Positions 32,283 to 42,951 of a stretch of DNA of 64,000 nt are shown here, in pieces. Under the pieces are notes generated by a model, which made no database searches, was not told the DNA's origin, and worked only from the letters and a program-made list of their open reading frames with translations. How positions within the stretch are numbered: the first letter of the stretch is position 1; every line of letters begins with the position of its first letter. A program made the translations under genes and the position numbers. This DNA is from Sphaerulina vaccinii (Eukaryota; Ascomycota; Dothideomycetes; Mycosphaerellales; Mycosphaerellaceae): contig JAKUDP010000007.1 in NCBI GenBank assembly GCA_022570795.1, positions 1,302,001-1,366,000 of the forward strand, given 5' to 3'.

Positions 32283-33730
32283 GAAGACTACGACCGATAT
32301 CAGTACTGGCAGGCACAGTGCAAGCAGATGATGCTGATCCCGGACATGAGACACTGCGGCTCTTCGGACACCAGTGAGGACCTGTCTCTTCATGATTGGC
32401 ATTTAAAACAGCGACAGCTAAGGGATGACTGCATTTCGGTGCTCCTACTCCTTCGCGATCCTCATCTTGACCGAAGGACGCGATCCTACCTCCGAAACCT
32501 CGTCGACTTGAGTTGGCTTTCTTGCCGGAAGTCACCATTACTGGCATACACATCAGCGGAAGCTAGCGGAAGACTGCATCTCGGAGTCCCTCGTGGGATC
32601 GTTGGCGCCAACGAGAAGAGGATCGTTGTGGCAACAATATGATGGCGAGATGGCTCTCGCTTTGTCGACTTATACAACATGTCGACTTTGTGTATTGGTG
32701 CGGGGGATATCGATGGCCGAGTTGCTCATCGTCGTATCGTCTCACGCACTGGGTGTCAGGAAGATATGATACTATGCCGAATGAGCAGCAGGGCTTTGCA
32801 GAAGGATCTTGGAGAGTGCGTCCATTTCTCATGACCGGTATACCCGCTAGGTGTATCAGCACACATTGTCTCAGCATCTGGCAAGGCGTTGGCGCAGAAA
32901 CATATCATAGCCAGAGCTAGGGCTACTCGCAGAGCAGCAAAGCCGTGTGCACAAAGCAGCCATCTCCACTTCGATGTCCCTTCGCTGCCTCTATAAGCAC
33001 TGTCTTCGCATAAGACAATTCACGTAGCATATCGTATTCGTTCATTCACAACCTACTGTGCTGGTGCCAAGAACACATTGCTGATCAATTTACTTCCGAC
33101 TCACTGGCTTGATCTCGGGCTATAAGTGGTGCCTCACTAGTAGCTGACCTAGAAGCTGAGATGTCTTCCAGAAGGACAGCTTGCATACTCATGTTTGTTC
33201 GCTCATCGCGTTGGTAATTGTTGCGAAGGATGATCTAGAGACTAATCACCTTATCCTTCGCGGTTGCATTCCCGCTTCGTCCGTTCGCCAAGGGCTATCT
33301 CGAGCCTTGACAAGGGTCATTTTTACCGAGCAGCTCGAGTCCATGGCTTTTCGTCTTGGACAAGAAGTGGTGGCAAGGCCTCAGGGGGCATATGGAAGTG
33401 ATAGGAGGTGTGTGTATTCCATGGTACTTAGTGATCGATCTGTGAAGTGGACTGGACGATAGGAGTAAGTAGCGGAGTTATAATTAGTGGGTTCATCCAT
33501 GTGCGTCCAAACTGGAGAACAGCTGTCTCAAAAGCTGCTAATGTAATCGGACCCTTGTTCTCAAAGAGCTTAATACATTGAGGCCACGAACATCTTCTCG
33601 ACTTCCTCACTCCCGTCACTTGTTTCTCCTCATCCTCCACACTCTCTTTTCCTTACAATCAACAAGAGTGTGACATATACCCAGGACAACGACATCACCC
33701 TATACCAATTCCTGGAGACACACTACAATC
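32283..33730. other. Long intergenic region, no gene recognised
   Basis: About 1.45 kb between tandem genes. Short overlapping frames only. The last ~200 bp should be the promoter and leader of the disulfide isomerase gene; it contains CT-rich tracts near 33600-33660. Confidence 0.4.
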
Positions 33731-35441
33731 ATGAGATACTCATTTGGACTGCTGGGCCTGGCTGCCCTGGCTGCCGCTTCTGATGTCCATGATCTGACCA
33801 AGGACACTTTCGACGCTTTCGTGACAGGTGTGTAGACCTTGTCAGATCAGATTGGAGGTATACTGACAGTCTTGCTCTCAGAAAACGAACTGGTCCTCGC
33901 CGAGTTCTTCGCCCCATGGTGTGGCCACTGCAAGGCGCTTGCGCCAGAATACGAGGAGGCGGCAACAACACTTTCATGTAAGGCGATCAAGCTTGCAAAG
34001 ATCGACTGCACAGAACAGCAGGATCTGTGCCAGCAATATGGCGTAGAGGGATACCCGACCTTGAAGGTCTTCAGAGGCCCAGAGAACGTCTCACCATACT
34101 CTGGTCCACGAAAGGCACCAGCCATTGTCTCATATATGACCAAGCAGTCATTGCCTGCTGTGTCCCTTCTCGGCGACTCAGACGCTCTCGAAGAGTTCAA
34201 GACCGCCGACCAGGTCGTCCTTGTGGGCTACTTCAGCGCCGACGACAAGTCCTCCAACGCTACCTTCACAGAGTTCGCCGAGGAGCTTCGTGACGACTAC
34301 CTGTTTGCTGCTACTTCTGACGCTGCTTTGGCCAAGGCTGAGGGCGTTGAGCAGCCAGCAGTCGTCCTTTACAAGACCTTCGACGAGGGCAAGAACACAT
34401 ACACCGAAGGCTTCAGCAAAGATGCTCTTGTCACATTCGCAAAGACCGCCGCTACTCCATTGATCGGCGAGGTTGGCCCAGAGACCTACGCTGGCTACAT
34501 GGCTGTAAGTATACGAAAAGCTACTATTGAGACATGAATATGCTAACGTTTCCGACTAGTCCGGACTCCCGCTTGCCTACATCTTCTCCTCCACCGCCGA
34601 CGAGCGCGAATCGCTTTCCAAGGACCTCAAGACCCTCGCCGAGACATTCAAGGGCAAGATCAACTTCGCCACCATCGACGCAGAGGCTTTTGGCCAACAC
34701 GCTGGCAACCTCAACCTCGAAGTTGGCAAGTGGCCAGCTTTCGCCATTCAGGATACCGCCAAGAACCAGAAGTTCCCATACACTGAGGCTGGTGATATCA
34801 AGAAGCTTTCACTGAAGCTCCTTACCAAGTTCGTTGAGGACTTCAGCGCTGGCAAGCTCGAGCCAAGCATCAAGAGCGAGCCAATTCCAGAGAAGCAGGA
34901 GGGACCAGTCACCGTTGTTGTGGCCAAGAACTACCAGGAAGTTGTCATCGACAGCGATGCCGATGTTCTCCTCGAGTTCTACGCTCCATGGTGTGGACAC
35001 TGCAAGTCTCTTGCACCAAAGTACGATGAGCTCGCCGGTCTCTACAAGAATCACGCCGACAAGGTCATCATTGCCAAGGTTGATGCCACTGCCAACGATG
35101 TTCCAGATGAGATCCAGGGTTTCCCAACCATCAAGCTCTTCAAGGCTGGCGAGAAGAGCGACCCAATCGACTACTCTGGTGCCCGAACTGTCGAGGACCT
35201 TGTCAACTTCATCAAGGACAACGGCTCGCACAAGGTTGATGTTTCCGTTGCCGATGCTGAGTCTACCGAGTCTGTCGAGACTGAGGGTATGCCACAACAG
35301 GCTGCTGCCGCTACTGAGGCTGCTGAGGACGCTGCGGACACAGTCAAGGACAAGATTGTGGAGAAGGTCAAGGAGGCTGGTGAGGCTGTCAAGCAGGCTG
35401 TCCTCGATGATGACGAGGTTGCAGACCACGATGAGCTTTAG
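33731..35441 (+). CDS. PDI1: Protein disulfide isomerase, ER lumen
   Basis: Exons 33731-33827, 33882-34504 and 34560-35441 encode 533 residues. The enzyme oxidises and reshuffles disulfides of secretory proteins in the ER lumen. A signal peptide (MRYSFGLLGLAALAAAS) leads into the a-domain with APWCGHC at about residues 43-49. The b and b' domains follow, then the a'-domain with a second APWCGHC at about 382-388. An Ala/Glu-rich acidic tail ends in HDEL, the ER-retrieval signal. Each active site has its following cis-proline segment (EGYPTLK, QGFPTIK). Introns are 54 and 55 nt. All domains are complete, so it should be the major PDI. Confidence 0.97.
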
Positions 35442-36149
35442 ACGATTGATATGATACGAGTGTTGTCTAGACGTTATGCGGGTGGTATGCTTATAACAAA
35501 ATGAGCTTTTTACCGCGAGGATGCTTTTTTGATGAGTGATATGTCAATGTAGTTCTAGTTTGGGAATTCTATGGCGTTGAACATCACTTTCTTCATGATT
35601 CATCTTCCTCTCGGACATACTGAACTAGATCAGCTGCCTGGAGGTGAGCAGTAGAACATGTACTGCTAGAGATCACACATTTCATTGACCACCTACCAAA
35701 TCCTCCATCAAATTTTGACTCGGGGACTTTTGTATTCCGCCGCCACCATCTTTCTCACCATCCTCTTCTGGACAAGTCTCCATGCACAAGCAAAGACGGA
35801 CCGCTTTCCAGCCTCTTGTCCTCGATCAAGATCTTCGCGTGGCCGGCCAAGGATGTCTCATTGGCCGTACTGACTGTACGATGCCTCTAGCCTATCTGTA
35901 CGAGTACGGCAGCCAGGATTGAAGATGAAGCTGGGATCTGCCCACCGCAGCGAGGCTGCTCATCTCCTTCCTTGCATTCGCTTCGTTCTCACCTCGCACA
36001 AGAAGGACACCGCTGCTTCTGGCAGCGTGAGAGAGAGCTGAGCGTAAGTTTTCAGAAATTATGAGCTAGAGATTTGAAGTATAACAACTGAAAGCAAAAC
36101 AGAGCTCTATACCAAGCATAGCAGCATCTGGCCACCAAGGTCATCGACA
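35442..36149. other. Intergenic, no gene recognised
   Basis: About 700 bp between tandem genes: the PDI 3' region, then presumed promoter of the metallophosphoesterase gene. A short frame at 35685-35873 has a hydrophobic stretch but nothing to support it. Confidence 0.35.
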
Positions 36150-38030
36150 ATGCTGGGCAAACTCTCGACTGCAGCAGTATCTCTGCTCGCACTCTTGGCC
36201 CAAGGGTGCGAGGATCATGACTGGACCTCACCTCTACTTGGCGGCTATGTGAATCATGCCTTGATGAGCCGGCATGATATCGAGAAGCGAATCCAGCCAA
36301 ACGCTCTGCATACCCTACCTCAGCAGATCAAAGACATTCATTGGGGACAAGTCAACTTCTTGTCGACTACAGATACTCATGGCTGGCTTGCAGGGCATTT
36401 GCTGGATGAGAACTATAGCGCTGACTACGGCGACTTCGCGGACTTCGTGCGCAAGATGAAGTCGAAAGCCGATGTGCTTGGAGTCGATCTGCTTCTCATT
36501 GACAGTGGTGACCTGCACGATGGCACAGGCTTTGGAGATGCTACTACGCCCAATGGCAAGTTCACGTTGCCTATCTTCAAGCAGCTGCCATATGACCTGC
36601 TCTCAATTGGCAACCATGAGCTCTATACTACCGAGATCGCCAACGATACCTACAAGAACTTTGCACCGAACTGGGGTGGAAGATATGTTACGAGTAATGT
36701 GGACATATATGATGGCGGAGTGCGAAAGCCGTTCTCCAATCGATATTCCTACTACCAGACGAAGTTCGGCATCCGCATCATGTCATTTGCCTTCATCTTC
36801 AACTTCACAGGCAATTCGAATGCGACTGTGGTCACTCCTGTCGGCACAGCTGTCCAGCAGTCCTGGTTCAAGGAGCAGGCGAGCCGGAAGGACATCGATA
36901 TGTTCGTTGTCAGTGGCCACATCACTCTTCGCAAGTCGACAGAGTGGGATCTTATTTACTCTGCAATTCGTCAATACCATCCCACGACACCCATTCAGAT
37001 ATTCGGAGGTCATCGACATATCCGAGACGCCGTTGCTTGGGACGCCACAGCTGTTGGCACTGCGGCGGGACGATACTGCGAGACCGTCGGTTGGACATCT
37101 ATTGATGGGCTGCCTTCGAATGTCACGAAGGCGAAGTCTCCTCAAGGAAGCGGAACGATCAAGGTCACAAAAGCGTCAGCCATTCCACAGTTGAACTTTA
37201 CTCAAGCTCTGTCTTCGAATCTGAGTTACACTCGTCAATACTTGGACTTCAACCGGCCAACTTTCGAGAAGCACGTTGCATCATTGAAGCAAGGCCTGAA
37301 CACTTCATACGGGCAAGGCATCTCCGGTCAGATCACATCTAACATTAGCACTCTTCCACGGTTGACAAACTTGCTTGGATGTGCACCAGACTCATACTAC
37401 CAGAGCCGGTATCCTGTGGGATCCCCAAACAACCTATACACCTGGCTCACAACTACAATCTTTCCGGCAGTTGTGTATGCTTCTGGACGAAACAGCACTC
37501 CTCGCATCATCATGACAAACACTGGTGGCTTCAGATACGATATCCTCAAAGGACCATTCACACTCGACAACGCCTACCAAGCCAATCCATACCAGAATGG
37601 CTGGCAATACATGACCGCACCTTGGCGTGTCGCGAAGAACATTCTCGCGAACATGCAGACTGATAAGGTCTACAAGCGTCAAGCAAGCAGCGGACAGAGC
37701 GTCTACAACTCCACCACTGGCTTGTGGGAGACTCCTGGCTACTACACGACCGATGACTTTGGCGAAGATGGCGACAACACTGTCCATTTCGACCAAGGGT
37801 ACTATGACGTTGGTCACTACGTTGCCGCCAACGTATCGACTTCGAACATTACGAGCGATGATACGTTGGTCGATGTCTATGTGACTAGCTACTTTGCGGC
37901 GGCTGCTGCGAAGTACTTGACTGGAAACACGACTAGTTGGGTCAACGTCACGAATAGTACTGGCGGGCTGTTCACAAGCTTTAACACAGTGCCGACTTAT
38001 GCACAGTCGTTCTGGAGCAAGGATTGTTGA
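36150..38030 (+). CDS. Secreted metallophosphoesterase (5'-nucleotidase-like)
   Basis: This single exon encodes 626 residues. A signal peptide (MLGKLSTAAVSLLALLAQG) precedes a calcineurin-like phosphoesterase domain. Its metal-binding motifs are FLSTTDTHGWL, LLIDSGDLHDG, SIGNHELY, VVSGHITL and FGGHRHIRD. The C-terminal half resembles the 5'-nucleotidase C-domain (RIIMTNTGGFRYDI). Many N-x-S/T sequons suggest heavy glycosylation. Related yeast and Aspergillus proteins are vacuolar or extracellular nucleotide or phosphate-ester hydrolases; the exact substrate here is not known. A dimetal centre and both domains are complete. It has no GPI-like C-terminus and ends in a Cys (FWSKDC). Confidence 0.85.
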   Translation: MLGKLSTAAVSLLALLAQGCEDHDWTSPLLGGYVNHALMSRHDIEKRIQPNALHTLPQQIKDIHWGQVNFLSTTDTHGWLAGHLLDENYSADYGDFADFVRKMKSKADVLGVDLLLIDSGDLHDGTGFGDATTPNGKFTLPIFKQLPYDLLSIGNHELYTTEIANDTYKNFAPNWGGRYVTSNVDIYDGGVRKPFSNRYSYYQTKFGIRIMSFAFIFNFTGNSNATVVTPVGTAVQQSWFKEQASRKDIDMFVVSGHITLRKSTEWDLIYSAIRQYHPTTPIQIFGGHRHIRDAVAWDATAVGTAAGRYCETVGWTSIDGLPSNVTKAKSPQGSGTIKVTKASAIPQLNFTQALSSNLSYTRQYLDFNRPTFEKHVASLKQGLNTSYGQGISGQITSNISTLPRLTNLLGCAPDSYYQSRYPVGSPNNLYTWLTTTIFPAVVYASGRNSTPRIIMTNTGGFRYDILKGPFTLDNAYQANPYQNGWQYMTAPWRVAKNILANMQTDKVYKRQASSGQSVYNSTTGLWETPGYYTTDDFGEDGDNTVHFDQGYYDVGHYVAANVSTSNITSDDTLVDVYVTSYFAAAAAKYLTGNTTSWVNVTNSTGGLFTSFNTVPTYAQSFWSKDC

Positions 38031-38158
38031 TATAGTGAAGAGTGATGGTCAGATACATTGTACAGCAGAAAGCTAAAAGCATATCTCTTCGAGCACGTCT
38101 CTGCTTCACACTTCCAGCTGTGTCACTGCACATTCTTATCTACGTGTGCGTAGTCATT

Positions 38159-38355
38159 GCGCTCCTGCAGAGAGCACCAGTCCACAATTTGCCTCCTCTC
38201 TTCTTCCTGTCTATGCCTGATCATCCCATGGCCACTGCTGGCGGCGACCTTGGTTACACGCGCTCCTGCAGAGAGCACCAGTCCACAATTTGCCTCCTCT
38301 CTTCTTCCTGTCTATGCCTGATCATCCCATGGCCACTGCTGGCGGCGACCTTGGT
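38159..38355. repeat. 101-bp tandem duplication
   Basis: Unit one (38159-38259) and unit two (38260-38355) start GCGCTCCTGCAGAGAGCACC and run to GGCGGCGACCTTGGT without a mismatch I can find over about 96 bp; only the linker TACAC/CACAT differs. The pair lies in the 3' space between the convergent phosphoesterase and 2EXR-like genes. Confidence 0.9.
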
Positions 38356-38391
38356 CACATCTCGCAGACAGAGTGACCTCGATAGCAGACT

Positions 38392-39318
38392 TCATGGCTT
38401 CTCAGCACTCCCATCCGCGCTACTGCCGCAGCAGTAGCAATCCTTGTCGTGGCCAGTAGGCAGGACAATCTTGATAGTAACAGCCTTTTCCATTGCCTTT
38501 GCCTTCGTCTGCATTGCAGTCTCAATCTTACTGCGCAGGCCAACGATCATCTCCGGTGTAGTCTTCTGTCTCCATTCCTCTGCCTCCCTGCAGACCCACA
38601 TCTCAACTTGCACAAATGATAACTTTGGCAGACTGATCACACCAGCAAGTGATTCAGCATCGAAAACCGACACTTTGAAGTCATAATCTATGTCAAGATG
38701 TATGCGAACGTTTCGAGTGTTTGGCAGAAGGTCACCGAGCACAACCCACTGTGGGATTCCGATTTCGTCCTTCGGAACATCGCCCTGGCCGATCGTAATG
38801 CCTATGGAGTTCAGGGCACCGATCAAGAGCACACTGCTGATGTAGCGGTTGGCGCCACGCGACTTCAAGACCGACTCTGTTTCCGACTCAAAGTAGCGCA
38901 TGGCCTTTCTCTCGAACTGGCCATAGCTTGGAAGTACAAGGCGAGGCTCCACAATGCCATAGAAAATCGATAATGCTTCCTGAAAGATTAACTTGCAGGC
39001 TTTCAGGATCTGTGGATGTCTTCCTGGCATACAGGAGCAAGCTTTCTTTGCGAGAGGTCTGTGCGGGAACTCTTCGGGCAAGCAACAGTGCGGCTGGTGT
39101 GGTTGTGCGTCGCTGGCGAAGACGAACTCGTAGATTTTGATTCGTAGCTCCGCCGGCAGGCCCATAAGCGACGCGCGCGGAGGATTCTGGATGAGCTTGA
39201 AAGCTTCTCGTTCGCGGATGTCGTTCGCTGGAAAGGCCAACGGCAGTTTCTTGGGGCGAGTGGTGAGTCTGGTGATAGCGGACTTCAGACGCCTGGAGTT
39301 GCGCCATGCTGACGGCAT
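38392..39318 (-). CDS. 2EXR/F-box-like protein
   Basis: The gene encodes 308 residues from the ATG at 39318 (MPSAWRNSRRLKSAI). The frame extends further upstream to 39477, but that part reads as low-quality sequence. A typical 2EXR-type start of domain, SLMGLPAELRIKIYEFVF, lies near residue 50, followed by HPQILKACKLIFQEALSIFY. A Cys-rich insert (HCCLPEEF, KKACSCMPG) precedes it. The remainder (NTRNVRIHLDIDYDFKVS, VEMWVCREAEEW) is of the kind seen in many dothideomycete paralogues. The C-terminus contains DKDCYCCG. A role as an F-box-like adaptor is likely but not shown. It is intact, unlike the related gene at 12484-13302. Confidence 0.68.
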   Translation of the reverse strand: MPSAWRNSRRLKSAITRLTTRPKKLPLAFPANDIREREAFKLIQNPPRASLMGLPAELRIKIYEFVFASDAQPHQPHCCLPEEFPHRPLAKKACSCMPGRHPQILKACKLIFQEALSIFYGIVEPRLVLPSYGQFERKAMRYFESETESVLKSRGANRYISSVLLIGALNSIGITIGQGDVPKDEIGIPQWVVLGDLLPNTRNVRIHLDIDYDFKVSVFDAESLAGVISLPKLSFVQVEMWVCREAEEWRQKTTPEMIVGLRSKIETAMQTKAKAMEKAVTIKIVLPTGHDKDCYCCGSSADGSAEKP

Positions 39319-39457
39319 GCTTGCCAGTGGAATGGCTGCGTGGGCCAGCTCGAGCTTGTGTTGTTGGACTCGAGGTGGAAGTTGGAGGAGTCGAATTCGA
39401 GGTCGAGGAAGCAGAAGGCAAAAAGCTTGGACCTGCACAAATAACGGTCGTGCATCT

Positions 39458-39960
39458 TCACCTCCAGATGACACCATGACACCCGGACTTGATCTCTGCA
39501 GCCGGCAAGTTTTGCATTAGCAGGTCTCCAGCTATCTCTGAGCTTCTTGCCTTAGTGGGCTCACTTTCAGGGAGAGGTTTAAACAACAACCTCAGATGCA
39601 GCATCAGTGAGCTTCCGAGATAATTGGCGCCGTTCACCAGCAGCGCTTTGATAAGACCAGCTGCAAGGTCTTCTTCAGGCCTTTTAGCTCGTGGTGCTTC
39701 CCTCATCACGGCTGCGCTGCCAGCTACGAGTGGCGTAGCCATGCTAGTACCATCTATATAGCACTATTGTGCATCGGGACCAGTCGTCGTCGGCGGCTGC
39801 TTGGCTTGACTAGACGCTGTTGAGAGTATAGTCGTACCGGGTGCAACGACATCAGGCTTAGACCGTCTACCGACAGTCGGACCAGGACGGCTGAATGTTG
39901 CGATGCTCTCTGCATTGGTCTTGTGTGTCGAATTGACACTTGCTCCGACCCTTATTCAGT
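39458..39960 (-). pseudogene. Subtilase (S8) relic
   Basis: A reverse-strand frame reads ESIATFSRPGPTVGRRSKPD then VVAPGTTILSTASS. After a TAG codon at 39764-39766 it continues CYIDGTSMATPLVAGSAAVM and LIKALLVNGANYLG. These are the C-terminal hallmarks of subtilisin-like serine proteases, including the catalytic Ser in GTSMATP. The TAG stands where relatives have Trp or another residue just before the motif, as from TGG to TAG. The Asp and His parts of the triad are missing. Upstream (to about 40345) the frame is broken by stops and by sequences related to the repeated intron family. It is a decayed gene fragment. Confidence 0.75.
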
Positions 39961-39995
39961 TCTTCGCGGCACCTTCACATCGAACCTTTCCTTTG

Positions 39996-40112
39996 CTTTC
40001 CTCATCAGACGGGTCCAGCATCGATCTCTGAGCATGGCGAATTTGTCTCAACGAGTCTTTCTCTGAGCTTGTCGCCTCGGCAGGCTCATATTCAGAGAGA
40101 CATCGAAACGAC
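39996..40112 (-). repeat. Introner-like element, degenerate copy in subtilase relic
   Basis: On the reverse strand this stretch reads ATGTCTCTCTGA, GAGCCTGCCGAGGCGACAAG then CTC, AAGACTCGTTGAGACA and CTCAGAGATCGATGCTGGAC. The middle block is nearly identical to GAGCCTGCTATGGCGACAAG in the RMD1-family gene intron, and the last to TTCAGAGATCTTTGCTGACC in a VPS41 intron. The donor is now GTCGTT. Confidence 0.6.
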
Positions 40113-40140
40113 CTTCACGCTGGAAGATCGAGACGCAATG

Positions 40141-40208
40141 CTGTGACGCGGGTACCATCTCTAAAACCGCAATGATATCCTAGCAGGCCTGTCTCTGACA
40201 TTGTCACC
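40141..40208 (-). repeat. Introner-like element, internally deleted copy
   Basis: The reverse strand reads GTGACAATGTC, then AGAGACAGGC and GGTTTTAGAGATGGTACCC. These match the first, middle and last blocks of the long copies with about 30-40 nt lost from the middle. It lies next to the 39996-40112 copy in the subtilase relic region. Confidence 0.4.
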
Positions 40209-40749
40209 TTAGTAGATTCATGCTGTGTGGAGGTTGAATTCCAACTTCAGCTCAGAACTGGGCACAGTATTGATCTCGGAAAGCGCGAATACCGCTCACC
40301 AAGTTTGTCTCTGAGTCTACCGCTGTTCCTGCTTAACTAATTACGCTTGAAGAGCGAGACGAGATATCGTGCGTGGAAAGATATATACTTACTGTCACTT
40401 TCAAAGCGTATCTGCAACCTGCCAACAGCCGCAATCAGCATCATGCTGGTGCGCGAGCGAACTCGCGATCATCGTCTCCTTCTCCCGTTCTTCGATTGTC
40501 ATCTAGAAGCCCACTGCCATGTCCTCCACACTGCCTTGTCGGGCCTATGCTGGCCTTGACGTGACTGTTGGCATCGAGATGATCACAGCTCCACCAGTTC
40601 AGCTTTTGATATCCCACGCCAATATGCGGGCGGTAGGATCATGGAGCATAGACCCTAGCTTCAACCTCCCTTCGATAGCATCCAGAACTCAAGTGGTGCC
40701 TAAGGAATTCTTCTTCCTCCCTACCATGACACCAAATAGCCTAGCTGCT
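40209..40749. other. Intergenic, upstream debris of the subtilase relic
   Basis: The first ~140 bp (reverse strand) may be further decayed exon or intron sequence of the subtilase (CTCAGAGACAAACTTGG near 40300). The remainder, behind the RSA3 stop, shows no gene. Confidence 0.3.
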
Positions 40750-41210
40750 TCATCTCTCAAGCGATTCGGCGACTTTCTTCCTTTCATCCACACTGAAGCA
40801 TCCAGTACCTTGCTTCAGCGCAGAGATCAGAAGCTGCACACTCTTCGCATTGAAGTCACCTGCAGATCTCAACTTGTCAAGATCATTTGCGAATTCCCTC
40901 GTTGCCTGCCGTAGATAGAAGTCCTCAAATATCTTGTCGTGGTCCTGCTTGGGCTTCTTTTGGGTGAAGACAGGAGCATCATCTTCGCTCGTGTTTAGCG
41001 CAGTCTCCTCTGGCTCCTCTACGCTCTTCGATTCTTTTGCTGGTTGCTGCTTGGGCTCTGAGGCCACGCTCTCATTGTCTGAAGACGAAGCTGAAGAAAC
41101 TGCTTAATGTCAGTCCCGAGGCATGCACATGTGTTCGAGGAGTCCTGACTGTCTTCTGTGCGCATCTTGCGCTTGTTCCGGCGCTTTTTCTCAACTTTCT
41201 TGGGAGGCAT
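40750..41210 (-). CDS. RSA3: Ribosome assembly protein 3
   Basis: Exons 41150-41210 and 40750-41099 (50-nt GTCAGG..GCAG intron, phase 1) give about 136 residues. Rsa3 works in the nucleolus in late 60S ribosomal subunit assembly, with the helicase Dbp6 in yeast. The N-terminus is basic (MPPKKVEKKRRNKRKMRTED) and continues across the junction into an acidic Ser tract (SSASSSDNES). The C-terminal domain FEDFYLRQATREFANDLDKL, AKSVQLLISALKQGT and FSVDERKKV is the family signature. The donor GTCAGG is weak but the only one giving a normal length and the correct junction. Confidence 0.85.
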
Positions 41211-41923
41211 ATCGGCGATGTTGACGAGAAAGAAGGCTTTCTCGAAGTTTCACAGCCAAATGTGGATTCGTGGCGTAATCTTGGCTGTGGCGCAGTGAAT
41301 GTCTTCATTCCGCTGAGACGTTCTCTCTTCTCCTTCCACCACCAGCCCACCTCGAGAAACATCACGCGATGTCAAGTCCAGCCACTATACATTGTGGCTA
41401 CCCGTATCTTGCTGCTGGCTGGTGACATCGTGCGACGCTGAGACATGCTCTTTCCTCTCACCTCTGCACGGCACTTCTGTTGTCCTCCTATCTCGTCACC
41501 AGACCAGGATTCTATCCACAACGACACAACGCGGTATCGAATGCCGACCGACAGGAACGACTAGTCAGGGTGTCTATCACTATGCTACCAGCTGCCCAGT
41601 ATGGCGCTTTCTCTAGTGCCAGAGACTATCTTAGTGTCTGCCTCGCACCGCCTTCGAGTGATTAGTCACCAGGCCTCCCCGTGGATACGACTAGTGTAGA
41701 GACCGTATCTTCTGCGGTAAGTTCTCCTTAGCATACTGATGTCTATCTAGTTTCGAGAGCATGGATGTGTTTGAAGCCGATATATGCCCAATCCTGGTTC
41801 GCAACGGGGAGCTTCCAGAAGGCTCAAACGAAGAGCGAGTCTGCGAACGATACAGAACGCTCTACTCTCCGCGCACTGATGAGATCTGAGGCCTGAGGCG
41901 TTGTCATAGACACAAACTTCTCA
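41211..41923. other. Divergent intergenic region
   Basis: About 700 bp between RSA3 and the first gene of the putative peptide cluster. No gene recognised. Several tRNA-free, repeat-free short frames only. Confidence 0.35.
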
Positions 41924-42727
41924 ATGAAGCTCGATTGGAAGCCTGTTGCACAGGACGACTCCTCCGAGGGAGACGAGGCCGACGTCGAATTGAAAGGCCA
42001 ACCAAGATTCCACTGGTCTTCAACAAGCGAAGATAGAAGGACGAAATATCTGTTCTGGCTGTTGACTGCTCTGATTGTCAGCGTTACGGCAGTGACCTTC
42101 GCAGTAGCTTTGGAATCAAGGTCTTCTGCTTCTTTCGGCTGGCAAACACAACAATGCGAAGACAAATCAGACGTTCTGCTCCAAGCGGACTTCACATCGC
42201 GTTGCGGAACATCAACTTCTGAAGCCGTTGCAGCAGGTTGCACTTTTGATATCTTCGCTTTCGGCTGGTACCCATCCGAATGTGTGGACATGCAACTCTA
42301 CAACGAATCTATCGCCGCTTTGGAGAAGAGAACAGGCGGCAAAGCGGCGATCTTCGTAGACTCTGCTCCAGTAGCAGACTTTCTTCCCAAGAGCTTGACC
42401 GGTATCCTGTCGCCACACCAATCACGACATGATCATCCGGGATCTGGAGCTTCGAAGATTCTTGCCACGGGTAGTTGGGATCACCGCCTTGTCGCATGCA
42501 CTTACGCTTGGCAGAAAGTGCAAAGGGCTGCGTTGAGAAGGTGGCCGCTAGATGAGTGGTCTAGTGATCTAACGTACGCGCGAGAATGTCGTCCGGACTT
42601 GACGTTGATGTGGAAGCTTGAACCGCCCAAGGACAAGACATTCCCACTGAAAGAGTGGTATCCTAGATGTGGTCTGAGCAGAGACGACTTGGAGAGAAAC
42701 GTGAAAGCGGCGAAGGATACCCTCTGA
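41924..42727 (+). CDS. Single-pass membrane protein related to the HxxHC protein at 42952
   Basis: This single exon encodes 267 residues. An N-terminal acidic cytosolic part is followed by one membrane helix (YLFWLLTALIVSVTAVTFAV, ~residues 46-66). The lumenal part begins SRCGTSTSEAVAAGCTFDIF, AFGWYPSECVDMQLYNES, then SWDHRLVACTYAWQKVQRA and LDEWSSDLTYARECRP. The same order of CG-x-S/T..EA..GC-x-FD, a WYP/YYP-x-x-C motif and a C-T-Y-x-W motif is found in the neighbour at 42952. In that neighbour the last motif is HALHCTYEW, so here the HxxHC is degenerate (HRLVAC). This layout recalls UstYa-type proteins in fungal peptide clusters, but the family function is unknown. It lies 225 bp from the convergent paralogue. 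Confidence 0.68.
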   Translation: MKLDWKPVAQDDSSEGDEADVELKGQPRFHWSSTSEDRRTKYLFWLLTALIVSVTAVTFAVALESRSSASFGWQTQQCEDKSDVLLQADFTSRCGTSTSEAVAAGCTFDIFAFGWYPSECVDMQLYNESIAALEKRTGGKAAIFVDSAPVADFLPKSLTGILSPHQSRHDHPGSGASKILATGSWDHRLVACTYAWQKVQRAALRRWPLDEWSSDLTYARECRPDLTLMWKLEPPKDKTFPLKEWYPRCGLSRDDLERNVKAAKDTL

Positions 42728-42951
42728 AGGACTGGTACTGGGAATCTGGGACAAGATTCGGGCACGATTCAAGGTCAAAATAAAGCATGAAGTGGAGTGC
42801 TTTCGAAAACGCCATGGGAGCACTACGGACAACGTCTAAATATGTGCTTCGCACACCGTCCTAATAAACTCTTGACTCGCATCGAAGCTGCCTCTGCATG
42901 CACAGCCTATCGTTGCCTCCACCTTGCTCAACACGCCAACTGGACGAAGCA

